Positions 41,842 to 55,190 of a stretch of DNA of 64,000 bases are shown one piece after another. The notes beneath the pieces were generated by a model. It worked only from the letters and a program-made list of their open reading frames with translations. It was not told the DNA's origin and did no database searches. This DNA comes from Anoplolepis gracilipes (Eukaryota; Arthropoda; Insecta; Hymenoptera; Formicidae), in contig NC_132970.1 of the NCBI RefSeq assembly GCF_047496725.1, forward strand, positions 4,346,001-4,410,000, read 5' to 3'. Each line of letters opens with the position of its first letter. The stretch's first letter is position 1. A program made the translations under genes and the position numbers.

Positions 41842-43425
41842 CATCCCTCTCGACGATCTACATTCCGTGCCATCCATCTCATCCGCCGTGGCAGATGCGG
41901 ATTCTCGTCGTTTCCAAATCAACGACACTAACTTTTCGCGGATGCTCCTCTTCTCCATCTTCCGTCCCTTTCTTCTCGAAACTTTCAACCTTCGTCTGTT
42001 AGCTTTCATTTTCCCGGCACAACGGTGTTACTTGTTTCTTTGTTTACCAGGTCGCGTATTTGCGAATACATACACACGCATAAGGCAGAACCATTTTTCT
42101 TTGAATACTTAGCATGACACGAAAGTAAAAGAAGAAAAGTTTCAAGGGTTCCTTCTTGCATCATGTGTTAGACGTCTGGTCTGATTACAGAGAAGCGTGG
42201 CTTGCTCGCTTATTAAAAAAAAAGTAACCCTTTTTCTACATTATATTTAATCGATATGTAAACACTAGGTGTATTGGAAGCATTAAAATTTATAAAAATG
42301 CTATGTGATGTTATAACTCATATTGTTATTAATATATACGTATATATAATTAAATTTTTTAATAATATAAAATCGTAATTAAATATTACGTATTTGAAAA
42401 AAAGAAATCTATAAAACACGTCTCCAGATTAGATGTTAACTAAAACTTTTAATTAAAATAAAAATAGATATTTTTTAAATAATAAATATTGCATATTATT
42501 CGATTAATATATACATATATATATATATATATTAAATATGTTCATAAAAGCAAAATTAATACATTGCTAGTTTCAGTTCAATTTTGAATGTTCTCATAAT
42601 TTTACGTATTGTTATTTCTTTATTCATAATTTAAAAAATGAAATGTAATGAAAAACATCAAAGTAAATGGTGGAGAGATAAAACTTTTTAAAGAGATAAA
42701 AAATTTTAATTAATTAATATAAAACATGTTTTCATTACTCGATATATATTATAAGATATTACAATTACTTGCTGATAGATCTAATTTCTGCAACATTTTT
42801 ATTTTGTATAGTATATGATATTTTTATATCATTTATATTTTATATTGTGCATCTAATACATTAGCTAGCATCTCCGTGAATTAGGTATTCACCCTGATGC
42901 AAATTATTCTGTCGAGGCATTAATTTGCATATTGCTGAAGTATGTTTTTAAGTCTTAAACTTTCAAATTATATTCGTAGTACATCAACAGCAAAGAAACC
43001 ATCTTCGAATATTATATGCAAAGATCTCGCAATTTGCTAGTTTGTCGAACATTTCATTGTCGACATTTCATTTTACAGTAATCTATCCTTTTGTTAGATT
43101 AAATCCCTTTGATTATATTATATTTAATAATTCTAACATATTCTTTTGCATATACATTTAATTAAAATAAGTAACGCAATTGTAAATAGACGAACGAATT
43201 TTTCGTCAGTGAAAATTATAAATACTACGGGAATGATATTTCGAATCTTCTTTTATAAATATTCTAATTCGAAGAAACATGGATAATTCTATAATATTCT
43301 TCGCCGCATTTTTATGTATCCTTGTAATTCACGATGAAGAGGACACATCGACTTTAAATCTCGGGCAAACGGGCAACCTGCAGACCTTGCTACGAATCTC
43401 CTTTCATTAGTTGAAGTGGGAAACC

Positions 43426-43505
43426 ATCCAGCCAGCCCAATCAGCCAACCAACCAACCAACCTATCTACCTACCTGCCAACTAACCATACATCCAACCAC
43501 CGCAA
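43426..43505. repeat. Imperfect CCAA/ACCT tetranucleotide tract
   Basis: Repeated AACC, CTACC and AACCA units with substitutions; an old tetranucleotide array. Confidence 0.75.
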
Positions 43506-44189
43506 CGACCTATTCACCACCACCACCACTATGAACATGGCATCACTGCGAACCGAAGCCTCCATGTTCCACTCTCGTTTATAGCACCCGACTTCTAATC
43601 TTACGTGCGGTTGACTCGTTTTCAATGAATACAATGCCATGGTAGATCATATCAAATATAAAAACGGAAAATTAACGAGTGCTTCAATTGTCTCGTAGCT
43701 CGTTGCTCGACCAATCTGAATTGGCATTTCCACCGGTTCGGCACTTTGTCGAATTAAATATTATAGGAACGATAGTAGGAACAAAAGGTGGAGCGGGAAA
43801 AAAAGCATAAAATATCGATATCATACTCGAGCATCGGACTTGTTGGAGATCTCGATAATATGATGAAGTACAATAAACGCGCGATTCGATAAAACCGCAG
43901 ATTGAATTAATGGATAGACGTACGTTTTCTTCGAAAGGCGTTTGTAGACACGCACGCGCTAGTATTCCAATCTCTTTATTTCATATCCTTTGATGTTCAC
44001 AAAATTCGCTGGTGAAGATTTCATATTAAAAGTAGTTGAACACGCACAGTTTAGAACGTAGAACCATTTTATTAATATTGATTAACTTCAATCTGAATTT
44101 AAATTATACTTTTTTGCCTTGTTCTAAATCTAATTCTAGAGAAGATAATTTATATTATTAGCGATTTATTGCGATTATGCTTTCTTTGT

Positions 44190-44345
44190 ACTTAGTCTCG
44201 CTTACGAGGACTTGAACCCACTTCGTTAGGCGATCTACTTCCCGTTGTTTCCAAAGCACAAGCAAACTATGCACTTTATCCCCTAAACAACTACCAATGC
44301 CTTTAACCCACTTACAGCCCCAACATGTAAACAGATATTCACGAC
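44190..44345 (-). repeat. tRNA-like/SINE-like fragment
   Basis: On the minus strand GGTTCAAGTCC (44218-44208) matches the tRNA/Pol III B box. It is followed by CTCGTAAGCGAG, which can form a short hairpin. About 75 bases upstream is TAGTTGTTTAGGGG, a weak A-box-like stretch; another is TAGTTTGCTTGTGCTTTGG. A full cloverleaf with matched T-stem does not form, so it is not a working tRNA. A tRNA-derived SINE remnant is the likeliest reading. Confidence 0.3.
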
Positions 44346-45243
44346 TAAAGTCCGCTCAAGTCGATCAATCCAGATCTGGATGATAGCACACCAACTGTAA
44401 TATTCAATTTTCCAACGCACAATGCAAAATTATGCGAACAAATGCATGTCCCAACGTAAGTAAAGTAATTTAGCCGCACGGTAAGAAAGAATGCACATGC
44501 AAAAAATATGCACATGAATAAAAAATTCGATTAACCAGAGGTATATCGGATATCGGAGTCCTTCGCATCATTTCACTACATCCTCATACATAATATGCAC
44601 GCCATATACGAACGTGGAAAGTTATAAAAGGAGTATATTCCCGTAATATCATGACGAAGAATGATAATCTCTTATGTCAGAGTTCCGGAATATTTTTTAT
44701 ATTCCACTCTACTACAGAGCTAATTATACATAAAATATCGATTGAATCGTAATTGACGATGCATAATTTTTTGAAAGTTATATCCATCACAATTATATAA
44801 AGTAAAATTCTTATATAAAAATATATAAATCTAATTGTAAGTAAAATAAGTCGAATGTATAGTGTTCAAATATTTTCAAGGATTTATTGATAAACGTAAT
44901 ATGATAAACAACACAAATGTCATTTACACGTAACGATTTTTTTGTAATTTTTTAATGATTTAAGAGAAAGATGGCAATGAAAATAATATGAGACCAAAAA
45001 AGACATTCTCTTCGTAGATGTACACAAAATGGTACTTTTTCAAGATGCAATAAGCTCGTGCGCTGTGTTTGAAACGAGTATCATAGTCACCGACTTGAAA
45101 AGGCCGAGCCAAAGAGGAGAGACGTAGCAAAAAGCGTCGGTCACGCATAATGTGAGAGGATGAATGTAAAAGAGAGATCGTAATTAACTTTCCGCATTTT
45201 TTTTCGATAACGTGCACCACCACGATGACAACGCGCGTAATAG
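44346..45243. other. AT-rich spacer
   Basis: 44346-44950 is AT-rich, with no convincing site. The open frame at 44960-45247 on the minus strand has no recognisable features. Confidence 0.5.
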
Positions 45244-45513
45244 TCAAGTATTCAGAATACGCGCACCGAGTTCATCTAAGGACTCTCGATCCTTCGATTG
45301 CTCGTACGTAGGCACGAATGCGAGTAGAAGGTAAAGACTTCTTCTATTACCGCTCCTCGACGTTGTCGCTACCGCTGCCGACGCTGATGCCTCCGCTATC
45401 TCTTCAATCCTTCCAGTGAGAGGGATCTCTCCCGGTAGTCGGTGCACAAAGCTTATTATGCCGGCTCGACTCTCTTCGTCCAAGGAGCTCCGGCAGCGTG
45501 CTCGCTCTGCCAT
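45244..45513 (-). other. Mixed-composition 89-codon open frame, unproven
   Basis: The frame runs from an ATG at 45513 to a stop at 45244 and lacks low-complexity repeats apart from an Ala/Ser-rich centre. Segments such as MAERARCRSSLDEESRAG and GRIEEIAEASASAAVA are protein-like. There is no signal peptide, no known motif and no clear promoter. A chance open frame in mixed-composition DNA remains the likelier explanation. Confidence 0.15.
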
Positions 45514-48499
45514 GACACAAGCTAAGTTGATGGCACTCGACGAACATCCTTCCTGTCTACATCCCTGAATCGGTGGAATGCTTTTGCCCCGTGCGTCTCT
45601 ACTTCCTAGCCTCCTCTCTTGTTCCCTTTACTCTTCGTCTCTTGACAAATTATATATACATACATATATATATATATGTATGTATGTATATATATTTTTA
45701 TCTTTGCTACAGCATAATCAACATAAAATTATAAAAGCTTTTTTTAGTATTAAATGCATATTTAAATCAAACAGTATTGCAATCACTAATGATAGTTGTG
45801 CTTAAGTAGCGAAGTTTTAAATTGAAAAACCGTAGAGAATAAGCGAAATAGCCGAATTTCGCATCGGTCGATGCTGTACCGCGGAGTTCCGCGGCTCAAC
45901 TGATCGCCGTTTACCTCGAAAAGCCTTATATAGGTTTCCCCGAATTTTGTGGTCCACTTAACTAGAAAACCTGGTGCTTATCCGACTCCGGAGCCGCTGC
46001 AAAATTACACGCTCCGGCTTATCAAGCCGTGAAACCGGTATTAAGCGTCAGACGAACGAACGCGCGGGAGCCGCTGCACGCGCACGAGAGGAACCTTCGC
46101 CTGCCTTCGCCAAAGAGCGGACCCAGAATGCACCAGTAAACTCGTTTCCTGGGGTCCCTGTGTGTAACTGTGTATAGGCGTTTCGTTCACCTGACCGATC
46201 ACCCCGACGTTATACCGATCAGAACGTCCTGAGCGACTTACAAACGCCGGAGGGCCCTCGTGTTCAATTTTGCAAACAAACTTCTGACATTGTAGTTGCT
46301 TGCGATTTGTACGATGTTAACGACAAGAGTGGTGGGTAAATATAAACTATATTAAAAATATATTTATATAAAGTTTCTAAAAAAAAGTTTGCACATAACC
46401 AATGAGAATGAAGAAAATAATTGTGAAAATAAAGCCTTAATAATATAATATTAAAATTGTTACAATGTGCATCTATAAATATTCCCTTTATATTTATTAT
46501 TATTAGACACTGATGTGCACAGACGAAGAATGGAAAACAGCAAACAATGCCGACATTAAATATTTATAGTTTAAGTTTGTCTAATGTATAAAATCGTATG
46601 CATTGCAACCAAAACAATGTCACAAATCGCGTAATTTTGTTGTCCCAATAATCAATCGCCGTAATATGATATAAAATGACGCCAGTGAATTGGACAATTC
46701 TATTAATTACTTAACCCGTATTTCATCAATCTCTCGAGTACTCGACGCCCGACTGCTTTTGAATCACTGCTTTATATCATATTGTAAAACACCGTTAAAT
46801 TGCGCGACGTAATTGTACTCGGTAGATTAAATCAAACATTCCTCATTGATATTCTAGACGAAATTTAAATCAAAATTCCATTAGGAATATTCGAGTAATT
46901 ATGTCATTATTCTCTGTCATACAATTCTGTTTACTATTCCGATTCTTGTAAATTGCTCTTTCACAGCTATCGAATTCAGCATTATTGTGATTTCTTTCAT
47001 AAACATAATCGCTATATTTCTATCAAATATACTTTTTTTCGCTTTTTATCAAAATTAAACAAAAGCTGCGATACAAAAAATACAGAATAAATAATAAATA
47101 AAAAATATATGTATATTCTGTACATGTATTAAATGAGAAATAGAATATATATATATATATATATATATTGTGTTAAAAATTAAACATATTTTGTAAAAGT
47201 ATTTAATAAATAATACTACATCTAAACTTTTTTTATATAAAAAATAACATGAAAATAATATGAAAATTTTTTATCGATCTTTTCTGTAAATGTTCTTTTT
47301 AATAATATAATGGCGCAGTACGCGGTCAGTGCTTTATTCTTCATTGAGGAAACAAAGGCTGCAACTTCGTAGCTTCAAAACAAAAGAACAGTGAGGAACC
47401 AAAAAGGGAGACAAGAGAGAGAACGATGCCGAGGGAAAAAGGATAGCGATGGCAATAAGGCGGATGAGAAACTTGGATACAGAAACAGATGCCTGCATTC
47501 TTGTTGCCCGACTTCACCCCCTTCAAGCCAACCCCTGCAATAACTGACTGCGGAGGCGCAACTAAGTTCTCTCTTGACAGAAAGTTTCTTTTTTTCTGCC
47601 TAATCTCTGACGGTTAGTAAATGAAGCTCATGTCAAAATGTAAATAAAAAAGACTCTTCAAGAGAACAATTAATAAAACAAAATGTTTTAGAAACTCATT
47701 ATTAATAAAATAAAAAATAATATAAATTATATAAAAATATTATTTGTATATCTCTTATAAATATTTTATAGGTCAACACACAAGAGCGAATATTTATTAT
47801 ACCACGAATTGTTTTATATAAAAATATTCTGCATTTACAATTCCTTTTTATAACAATAAATGCGAGAGAAATGTATGAATCACGAGTGCACTCACCACAA
47901 AATATCCGATGAAAAATTAATGATATTTCTACGTTGTCAAAGCTTTCGACGATAACGATAATGACATAATTTTGTTGTGACATTGCGCTTCTTCCGCCCT
48001 TTTGGCATTATATTATTCCGCGTTCAGCCTGCGAAATGACACACCATATTCACGCATGCGTCAAAAATGGGGTGCAGGCAGATATGCGCGAACGATATAA
48101 CCAGAAAACGTGCGAAATGACGGCTGCGAATTTCCGCAGAAACAATTTGACGCGTCTAAGAAGAAATCCATGCTTTGGTTTTAGCAGAGACTTTCATAAG
48201 CTTTTAAGCGCGTATTAGTATTAAACGTTTCCAAAATATCACTACTCATTATTTCATATTTATCATGACTATCTAAAATTACTCCATTAAAATATATTAT
48301 TCTTTTATTCTTTTTTCGTTAAATACAAGATAATGAGAATGCAGCATAATAATTAAGAAATATATATCTTTGATTACAAATAAATTATCGAAGATAAGAG
48401 CTATCAGTTGAAATCAATTTAATAATAAATCTCAACTGTGCTTTAATACTTATAACAGTTATATAATATGAGATATTTCGCACATTTTTCTGAGATCGA
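45514..48499. other. Mixed spacer with a CpG-rich block at 45.85-46.26 kb
   Basis: 45850-46260 is CpG-rich and includes the direct repeat GGAGCCGCTGCA at 45990-46001 and 46067-46078, and CCTTATATAGG at 45924-45934 (TATA-like, and also near a CArG box). 46350-47330 is AT-rich with TA at 47147-47168. 47340-48380 is AT-rich to mixed. No gene is recognised. Confidence 0.45.
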
Positions 48500-49200
48500 G
48501 CGACTCGAAGCATAATCTTCGTAATCCCTTTTCTCGCAAAACGAAAACGTTTCTCGGTTGATCGGCGCCCGTCCATAGATGCCGACGTGAGAATCGACTG
48601 TGCGCCCGTGACGGCATCGATTTCAACTCCGGCGAACAATGTACGTGACTACGAGTGCCCAGAAACGAGAAAAGCCCCTCATTCTCCCCCCAAAACTTCG
48701 TCCCACCCCCGTCGCGCCACCCCTAACCGTAGTCGTGTTCCCTCCGTGCATCCTACGGCGGTTGTGCGCGACGTCGAGTAAGTCAAGCGTTCCGCACACA
48801 ATGGAAACGGCTTAAACGGCAGTAATTATATTTGCGGGTGAGTGTCGGCTGGATAGCGAGAGGCTGCGAGTTGACAATGAAAAGACGGCTGGAAAATGTA
48901 ATGACGTCGACAACGCCGTCGACGTTGTTCTACTCATTTATTGCATCGAATAATTCATCCGACGCGAATAATACAGAAGTTGTGCTTTTTCAACGTTATC
49001 TTGATATCTCGATATATAAAAAAAATCACATAGAAAACTCTCATAAAAATATTTTTTCTCGCGACACCGCATTTGACGTTTACGTTACACGTAACATCTA
49101 CAGTGCGGACGTTGGGCGTGCGACAAGACGAGCGAGCGAGCGTGGTGCACCCCCGCCTCGTTATTAATGGCAATACAAATCTCGAGAGTCATCGAGCGCT
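48500..49200. other. CpG-rich block
   Basis: 48540-48900 and 49080-49200 are CpG-rich with many short open frames. 48940-49070 is AT-rich. No gene is recognised. Confidence 0.45.
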
Positions 49201-49381
49201 CTTCAATCTGAATGCCTTCTGCTCGTGACGTCACGCGGAACCGGCCGATTACTCTGCCATTCTTGGATGTCTCTCTCGTTCCCTCTCTCTGTTTCTGTCG
49301 ATCTCTCTCGCGTTTCGCGTCGCCTAGCGTTTCAGCCTCCCTCCCTCGAACTCGATAAAGTTTGTTGTGTTTTTATTCCCG
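49201..49381 (+). promoter_or_regulatory. Promoter-like block with CRE (TGACGTCA) and a splice donor
   Basis: A perfect palindromic cAMP response element, TGACGTCA, lies at 49226-49233 in CpG-rich sequence. It is followed by pyrimidine-rich sequence and a good donor, CCCG|GTGAGTA (GT at 49382-49383). CREB-family proteins bind TGACGTCA. The arrangement fits a promoter and an untranslated first exon of a plus-strand transcript; no downstream coding exon can be assigned here. Confidence 0.35.
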
Positions 49382-50904
49382 GTGAGTATATGACTCAATC
49401 GGTTCGACTTTGAGACCGCGTAGCATAAGTGCGCGTAGAGGCGCGCGTGCCCCCAATGGGAGAACCCTCGAGGGCGCGTATCATCGAGACCGATGCACGA
49501 GCCCTGGTTCGTCGGCGCGAGCCGGATAGAGAAGAATGAGACGAGGAGAGAAAGGAACGTAGAACCTTCAATTAACTTCCCTGATTACATCGTGCCCACA
49601 TGTGGTGGCACTCTTGAAATCCTCGTCGCGTGCGCCCGGCCACGCTTTTTCTCTCTCCCTCGCTATAGCTCTTAAATTATTTAATTGCGCCGCGCGTTAC
49701 TTCCCCACTCCAGTATGGCTTTCGCGCTTTCTTTGTGCTTGTCAAGCAGCGTTCAAACAGACTTAACCGTCTGGTACTTTGGATCGGCAATCGAGATGAA
49801 TAAGTAATAAGAGCGAATTAATGATAGCGGATCGATATTGCTATTGTCGATGGTGATAAAATATCGATGTGTTTTTTACCTGCATGTCGTGTGCGTAAAC
49901 GAAAGTCTGTAATAACTGTTGTAGTGGCTGGATGATCGCTCACTATGAAAACTATTTTCTAAAAATTTCTATTTTAGTCACAAATACCCCGAGGCAGTTC
50001 CATTCGAGTCATCCTTGTGACAATATTTACATGGGACAACCATTCTCTGTCTCTATTAAATTTTGCATTTGATTTTTAAACTGCCCTTTCATACATTTTA
50101 AAAATAAATAATTTTAACATTATATTATACAGCGTTTCTGCACTGCTTTTAATAACTAAAAAATAATTAGTACATAAATATGACTAACAACCATTTCGAA
50201 GATTATTTTAAAAACATTACAAAAACGCAATAATTAAAAGTACAATACAGTTTTAAAGATTCGGTAACGTAAAAAAAAAAAAAAATCAAAGAAATCAATT
50301 TAAAAGAAAATTCTGTCGCATAGTATGGACAAATGATCGATCACATATGCACATATCTTTATTTTTAACGAAAACAATTCTTTAATCATACATTATTAAA
50401 GACACATGGTGTCGCTAAAATAAACGCGAGCTGTCTTTCTCTATTAATGAGATGCGTTACTCGATACACCGGAAGTGACGGCGTGAAAGGACATTGGCGA
50501 TGTAAGCGTCAACCTTTAGCGACCAGAGAACATCGGTTCTCTCTCTCTCTCTATTACCGTGAATCGAATGATAATGAGATTGTTTGACGGTGTCGGATGC
50601 GGTGTCAGCGCCTCGGCTGGTCTTCTCCCTCGATCATTGCCGGCGGCTACTATTCTCAAACTATCCGCAGCTCGCATAGTGTACATACCTACCTACCTCC
50701 AATCGCCTGCTACTCTCCCTACGTGCACCTGTGCGAATGCGTGCACATGGACACACACTCCCTATCCACGAACTATAATGCAAGTCAGCGATGCATCGGG
50801 CGTCAATAACGAGATGCAGGAAGTGCGGACGTAGGTAGTTCATCGACGTGGCGTACATTGGGAGGGAGACAGAGAAAGAGAGAAAGAGAGAGAGTGGGAG
50901 GGGG

Positions 50905-50940
50905 AAGGAGGGAAGGAGGGAGGGAGGGAGGGAGGGAGAG
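50905..50940. repeat. (GGGA)n repeat
   Basis: About nine GGGA/GGAA units inside a purine-rich stretch of about 300 bases. Confidence 0.9.
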
Positions 50941-52182
50941 AGACAAATGATAAAAGTAGAACGGAACAATAGAATGCCGGAAGAGAAATAAAGAGAAAAA
51001 CTTAAACAGAAGAAAAGAGAACTATGTCAGAAGGAATTAGGAGTATAAAAGGGAAAGAGAGCAAAGAGAATAAAAAAGATAAAATCGAAGATTAAGAGAG
51101 TAACGAAAGAGAGGAGTAGAGAGATATATACATATACACACATACACGAGAGAGACAATACAGGTTGACTAGTAAACTCCGGCATCCACCCTTTTCCCCG
51201 AGGGTATGAAATCGGGGGTGAGGTCGACGGCCGAAGGCACTGATATCCGCCCAAATGACTGCCACGTAATCACCGGCTAATTATCCGATAGATACCCGGG
51301 AGCTTCCTCTCTCTCCCTCTCTCTCTGTTCCTCCTCTACCAATCTCTTCATCGACGCTTGGTATCAGCCATAGCTATTGCGAGACAGCGGTGAATTGCCA
51401 AAGGGAGAACGAAACGAGAAGCGAGAAACAGAGAGGAATACTATCAATATGGCGTATGCATGCTGGTCCATACGGAAAAGCATAGGTCCTACATCAATTC
51501 TAACAGCGAATTAACAATACTGGCAACGATCAATCATCCGTAACTGCATTATAAATGGTACATGCACATATATATAATGTATAAAATTAAAAGTTATGAA
51601 ACAAATTTATCATCTTCCTTCACTTGGAACTATGTGAGGATATAGATAAAAATTAAAATTTACTTGATTTGATAATTTTTTTTCACTTCTTTCACACTGT
51701 AGTATTTTTGTGAAATACATTTTGTTAATATTTTTTCTGTTTAAAAAGCGATTTTAATAATAAATTAGGTGATAAAAGGAATTCACACTTCAACGGAGAC
51801 GTAAAATCGTAATTACGTTTGTAAAACATTACTAGGACGTTCGTAATCTGTTTTCATGTAATTTGTTTTCATTGAATAACTACCTGTTTATATTGCTTTA
51901 TTAATGAAAACTCTCCGAGAGGATCTCTGTGACACATTATATGCATAGCTGATACACGCAAACTAAATAGCAGCAATGCTAAATTCATTGATATCGTACA
52001 TTTCGCACTGTTATATCGTCATTAACTCACATGCAAATAATATGTCTATAATTCCTTAAACTTCCTTTATGCAGTTTATTAATCTTCACAACTAATTGTA
52101 AGAATCTATTATACACAACAATATTTAATGTTTGACAAATCTTTTAGTTATGATGCAAATTAAATACATAAACTCCAATTCT

Positions 52183-52231
<49 letters not shown>

Positions 52232-52272
52232 ATGTATATATATATGTATATATGTATATGTATATGTATATA
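52183..52272. repeat. Compound TA/TATG microsatellite
   Basis: (TA)n at 52183-52219, then alternating TATATG units to 52272. Confidence 0.93.
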
Positions 52273-52559
52273 CGGAAAAATATATTATTATATCAATATA
52301 ATTCAACAGAAGATATTTTGTCTGCCAGATACGATTTCTCGCAAATAAATCTTTGATCCAAATGCTGCAAAGATTCTTTTTATTCATAATTCCAAACAAA
52401 TTAGATGACATAAACGTTTCATATCGGCATACATTATTCAAAGCAATTGTCGGGCGAGAGAAATAAAGTGTTCAATATAATTCTATTTTAGTAATGAAAT
52501 ATCGACGGTAAGAATTCAGCTACTACTACTATTTCCGTAAAATCCAATTACTTACTCAG

Positions 52560-55190
52560 AGGCACGTTTTTCGCTCATCGTTCAACTCGCGGGTCACCGT
52601 TATCCCGAAAGATTTACTTTCATCGTAAGCATCAGCGCGGAAGAACCGACCGACCTCGCCAGGCTGGCCGATTCAGACCAACGGCCGAAAGTCGGGCGCA
52701 GTTCGACGCGTTCCAAAACTTCCACGCTCGGCCTCGTTGCGGAATAATTAGTTAACGGTACTTACGTGTATGTACGTGTGTGTACATGTCCGAGTGTGCG
52801 TCGCATCGTATCCCTGTGCCCCGTGCGTTGCGTGCACCGTCTCTTTGCCGCATCTCTTAGATAACATCTAGATCCCGCTCGTCCTAAGTCTGACTGACGT
52901 TTCTGTGCAGGCGTGTCCCCGGGTGTCCTCGTCGTTGAGGACCTCTCTCCACTGATCTCGTAGATCCCGGTCGATGTTTTTTCTCGTCAAACGCTCTCCC
53001 CTACATCTCAACAATCTCTCATTCGAATAAGGTCAATCTCCCTTCTCCCCCTCCCCTTCTTACGTGTGCCAAGCGCGGCGAAAAACACAATTCCGCCGTT
53101 TTTCGGCCACGTGGCCGCGCGACACAATGCCGATTCATCGCGGCGACACGTAACAAATCTGGCCACGCACCGTTTGTCTCGGAGTTTGTACAAGCATTCG
53201 TCATGGCTCGAATCGAGGAAATGTGCCTCGTCGCTGTTAAAAAGATACAATCAAGAAGGTACTTTGATATACGATTGACATTCTCTTTGCTACTTTTATT
53301 TATAATCAATCTTTAAATATCGAACAAAATTCGGTAACATATATTAGTAATGTTACTGAAATTACTTATTTCTATTTTGTAAAATGATAATTAAAGAAAT
53401 GAATGGGGAATTTTAGAACGACAAAGAAAAACGTATAATGTCTTATATAAATATTATTATAGAAAGGTCGAACGATATCGTTTCTGAAAATTTGCTTATT
53501 AAAATAGAGATTTTTATAAAATAGCTTTTGAAGTTTTTCAACATGAAACTATTATATCTATTACAAACTATTATTACAGATGTATGCGAGAAAGGATTGT
53601 CGTGTCTTGTTTTACTTTTTATTAGACTATGATTATCTACAGGATACATATAAAATCTTTACATTTTTTATTAATTAAAGAAAGTAGATAGTAAACAATT
53701 ATATAGATAATAGCGTAAACAAGACTTTATTGATTATCTTTGCAAATTTAAATAAACGAATTTGATGATTAATTAAAATCCAAGTCTTCAGTTTACGTAT
53801 ACATATCTACATACGCATTTTTTCCGCGCTTATCGACAACTGGCCGTTCCATCAGTGGACAAAATAAACAACGAAGAAGGAAGAGCAAGAGATCGAGAGC
53901 GCGCGACCGGACGGTCTGATAGGAAAAATACGGTCGCTCGTTCGAGTGAAGTATTTCAATGAATATGAAAGTGACGGGCGCGTAATCCAGGGCAAATTTA
54001 TCTGACCTCCTGGATATATCTCCCTCGCGTTGACCTGGGTCCACCACAGTGGAGGAAGTAGCGCGGATGGGGCGGGGCGGAACAGAAAGGCCCGAGAACC
54101 CCTCGCAGCAGATAACGTATCGCGGCTCGCGTCACCGTCGAGGACCCCATTCGTTTTATCCGCAGCCACCGCGTATATTACGCCTTGCCGCGGATCCGTA
54201 AGGATTGACATATAACTCATGCCCGATGACCTTTTTACGCTCCACCGAGGCACGAGGGACGGGCAAGGCCGCGGCGAGCGCGTTAATTAATTTGCACGAC
54301 CCACGTCTCGTCAGTCTCTCCGATTACTCTACGCCTCTCGTCTTTTGGGAAACTTTCGGTGCAGTGATTCGTGCAATACGCCCGTAAGCGTCGACATTTT
54401 TCCACGTTAATCAACCATGATACTCAATTCTCCAACTTTATCACGCAAAGAAAATAGATGTATTAATATTAATGCTAATGTATTTTCACCCTTCGATCTT
54501 CTTACTTTCACCATAGAATTGATTACATCGAGAGACACAATTCTCTCGCTCTCTCTGTAGAGTTTTAATATTAATTATTAAGTAATTTTTTATCTGATAG
54601 AGAGTAAGATTTCAGAAATTTACAATTATTTATAGTTTCCTTTTTTAAAATGTGTTGTACATAATGTAATATATAGTTTAAATTTGAGAATAAAAGAAAG
54701 AAAAATATAAAATGTGCATATGATTTTAGCAATAAATAAAAAATAAAATTTCTCGTTAACGATGAGAGCGACAGTACGATCGAAGATGTTCAACGTCTTT
54801 GCGTGGTCGAGACGGCAAGATGATCGATGGAACAACAAGCGGATGACATTTTCTCGAGTAAATTGGATGGCTCTCGGAAAGAAAGCAGAAGCAGAGATAT
54901 ATGGGATACAAAAAGGGGAAGAGGCACGATTTGTCGAAAGAATAGGCCTGTCGACGGAACGGAGCACGATCTCGTCACTGAAATCGGCGATTTGCTCTTG
55001 CCAAGCACGTCGTTCTTTGCGGATCCAAGGTTTTTAGGATTCTCTCGACCGACTTGCGCGTCGAAGCCGTCACGCGCTTGTTTGCACGCACCTGCGTATA
55101 TATAACAACGTCACGCACACACCGCGCGTTCGTTTATTTCTTTTGTTCCGCCCCGTAGCTAGGGGTGCTTGCCTAAGAGGGTGGGAGTGA
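52560..55190. other. Three CpG-rich blocks separated by AT-rich DNA
   Basis: 52560-53230, 53870-54400 and 54760-55190 are CpG-rich with overlapping open frames on both strands. 53260-53790 and 54420-54740 are AT-rich. No recognisable protein content or repeat is seen. Confidence 0.45.

Larger units (their letters stand above)
40051..44189. other. Mostly AT-rich spacer with a CpG-rich island at 41.46-41.95 kb
   Basis: 40200-41440 is AT-rich. 41460-41950 is CpG-rich, with CAACCCT-type motifs (near 41605 and 41645), GGGGTTGCAACCCC (a near-palindrome, 41723-41736) and a (CCGTCCAT)-type repeat at 41811-41841. 42200-43340 is AT-rich. 43426-43505 is an imperfect CCAA/ACCT tetranucleotide tract. No gene is recognised. 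Confidence 0.45.
49382..52559. other. CpG-rich to AT-rich spacer with GGGA and TA repeats
   Basis: 49382-49720 and 50450-50830 are CpG-rich. 49930-50420 is AT-rich. 50850-51170 is purine-rich on the plus strand, including a GGGA repeat at 50905-50940. 51560-52150 is AT-rich. A TA/TATG compound repeat occupies 52183-52272. No gene is recognised. Confidence 0.45.

Noticed and set aside
43426..43505. CRISPR-like or spaced repeat array
   Set aside because: It is an imperfect CCAA/ACCT microsatellite with no regular spacers, and the organism is eukaryotic.
44190..44290. Possible functional tRNA
   Set aside because: The B box is good, but no matched acceptor stem, D-arm or T-stem forms, so a SINE-like remnant is preferred.
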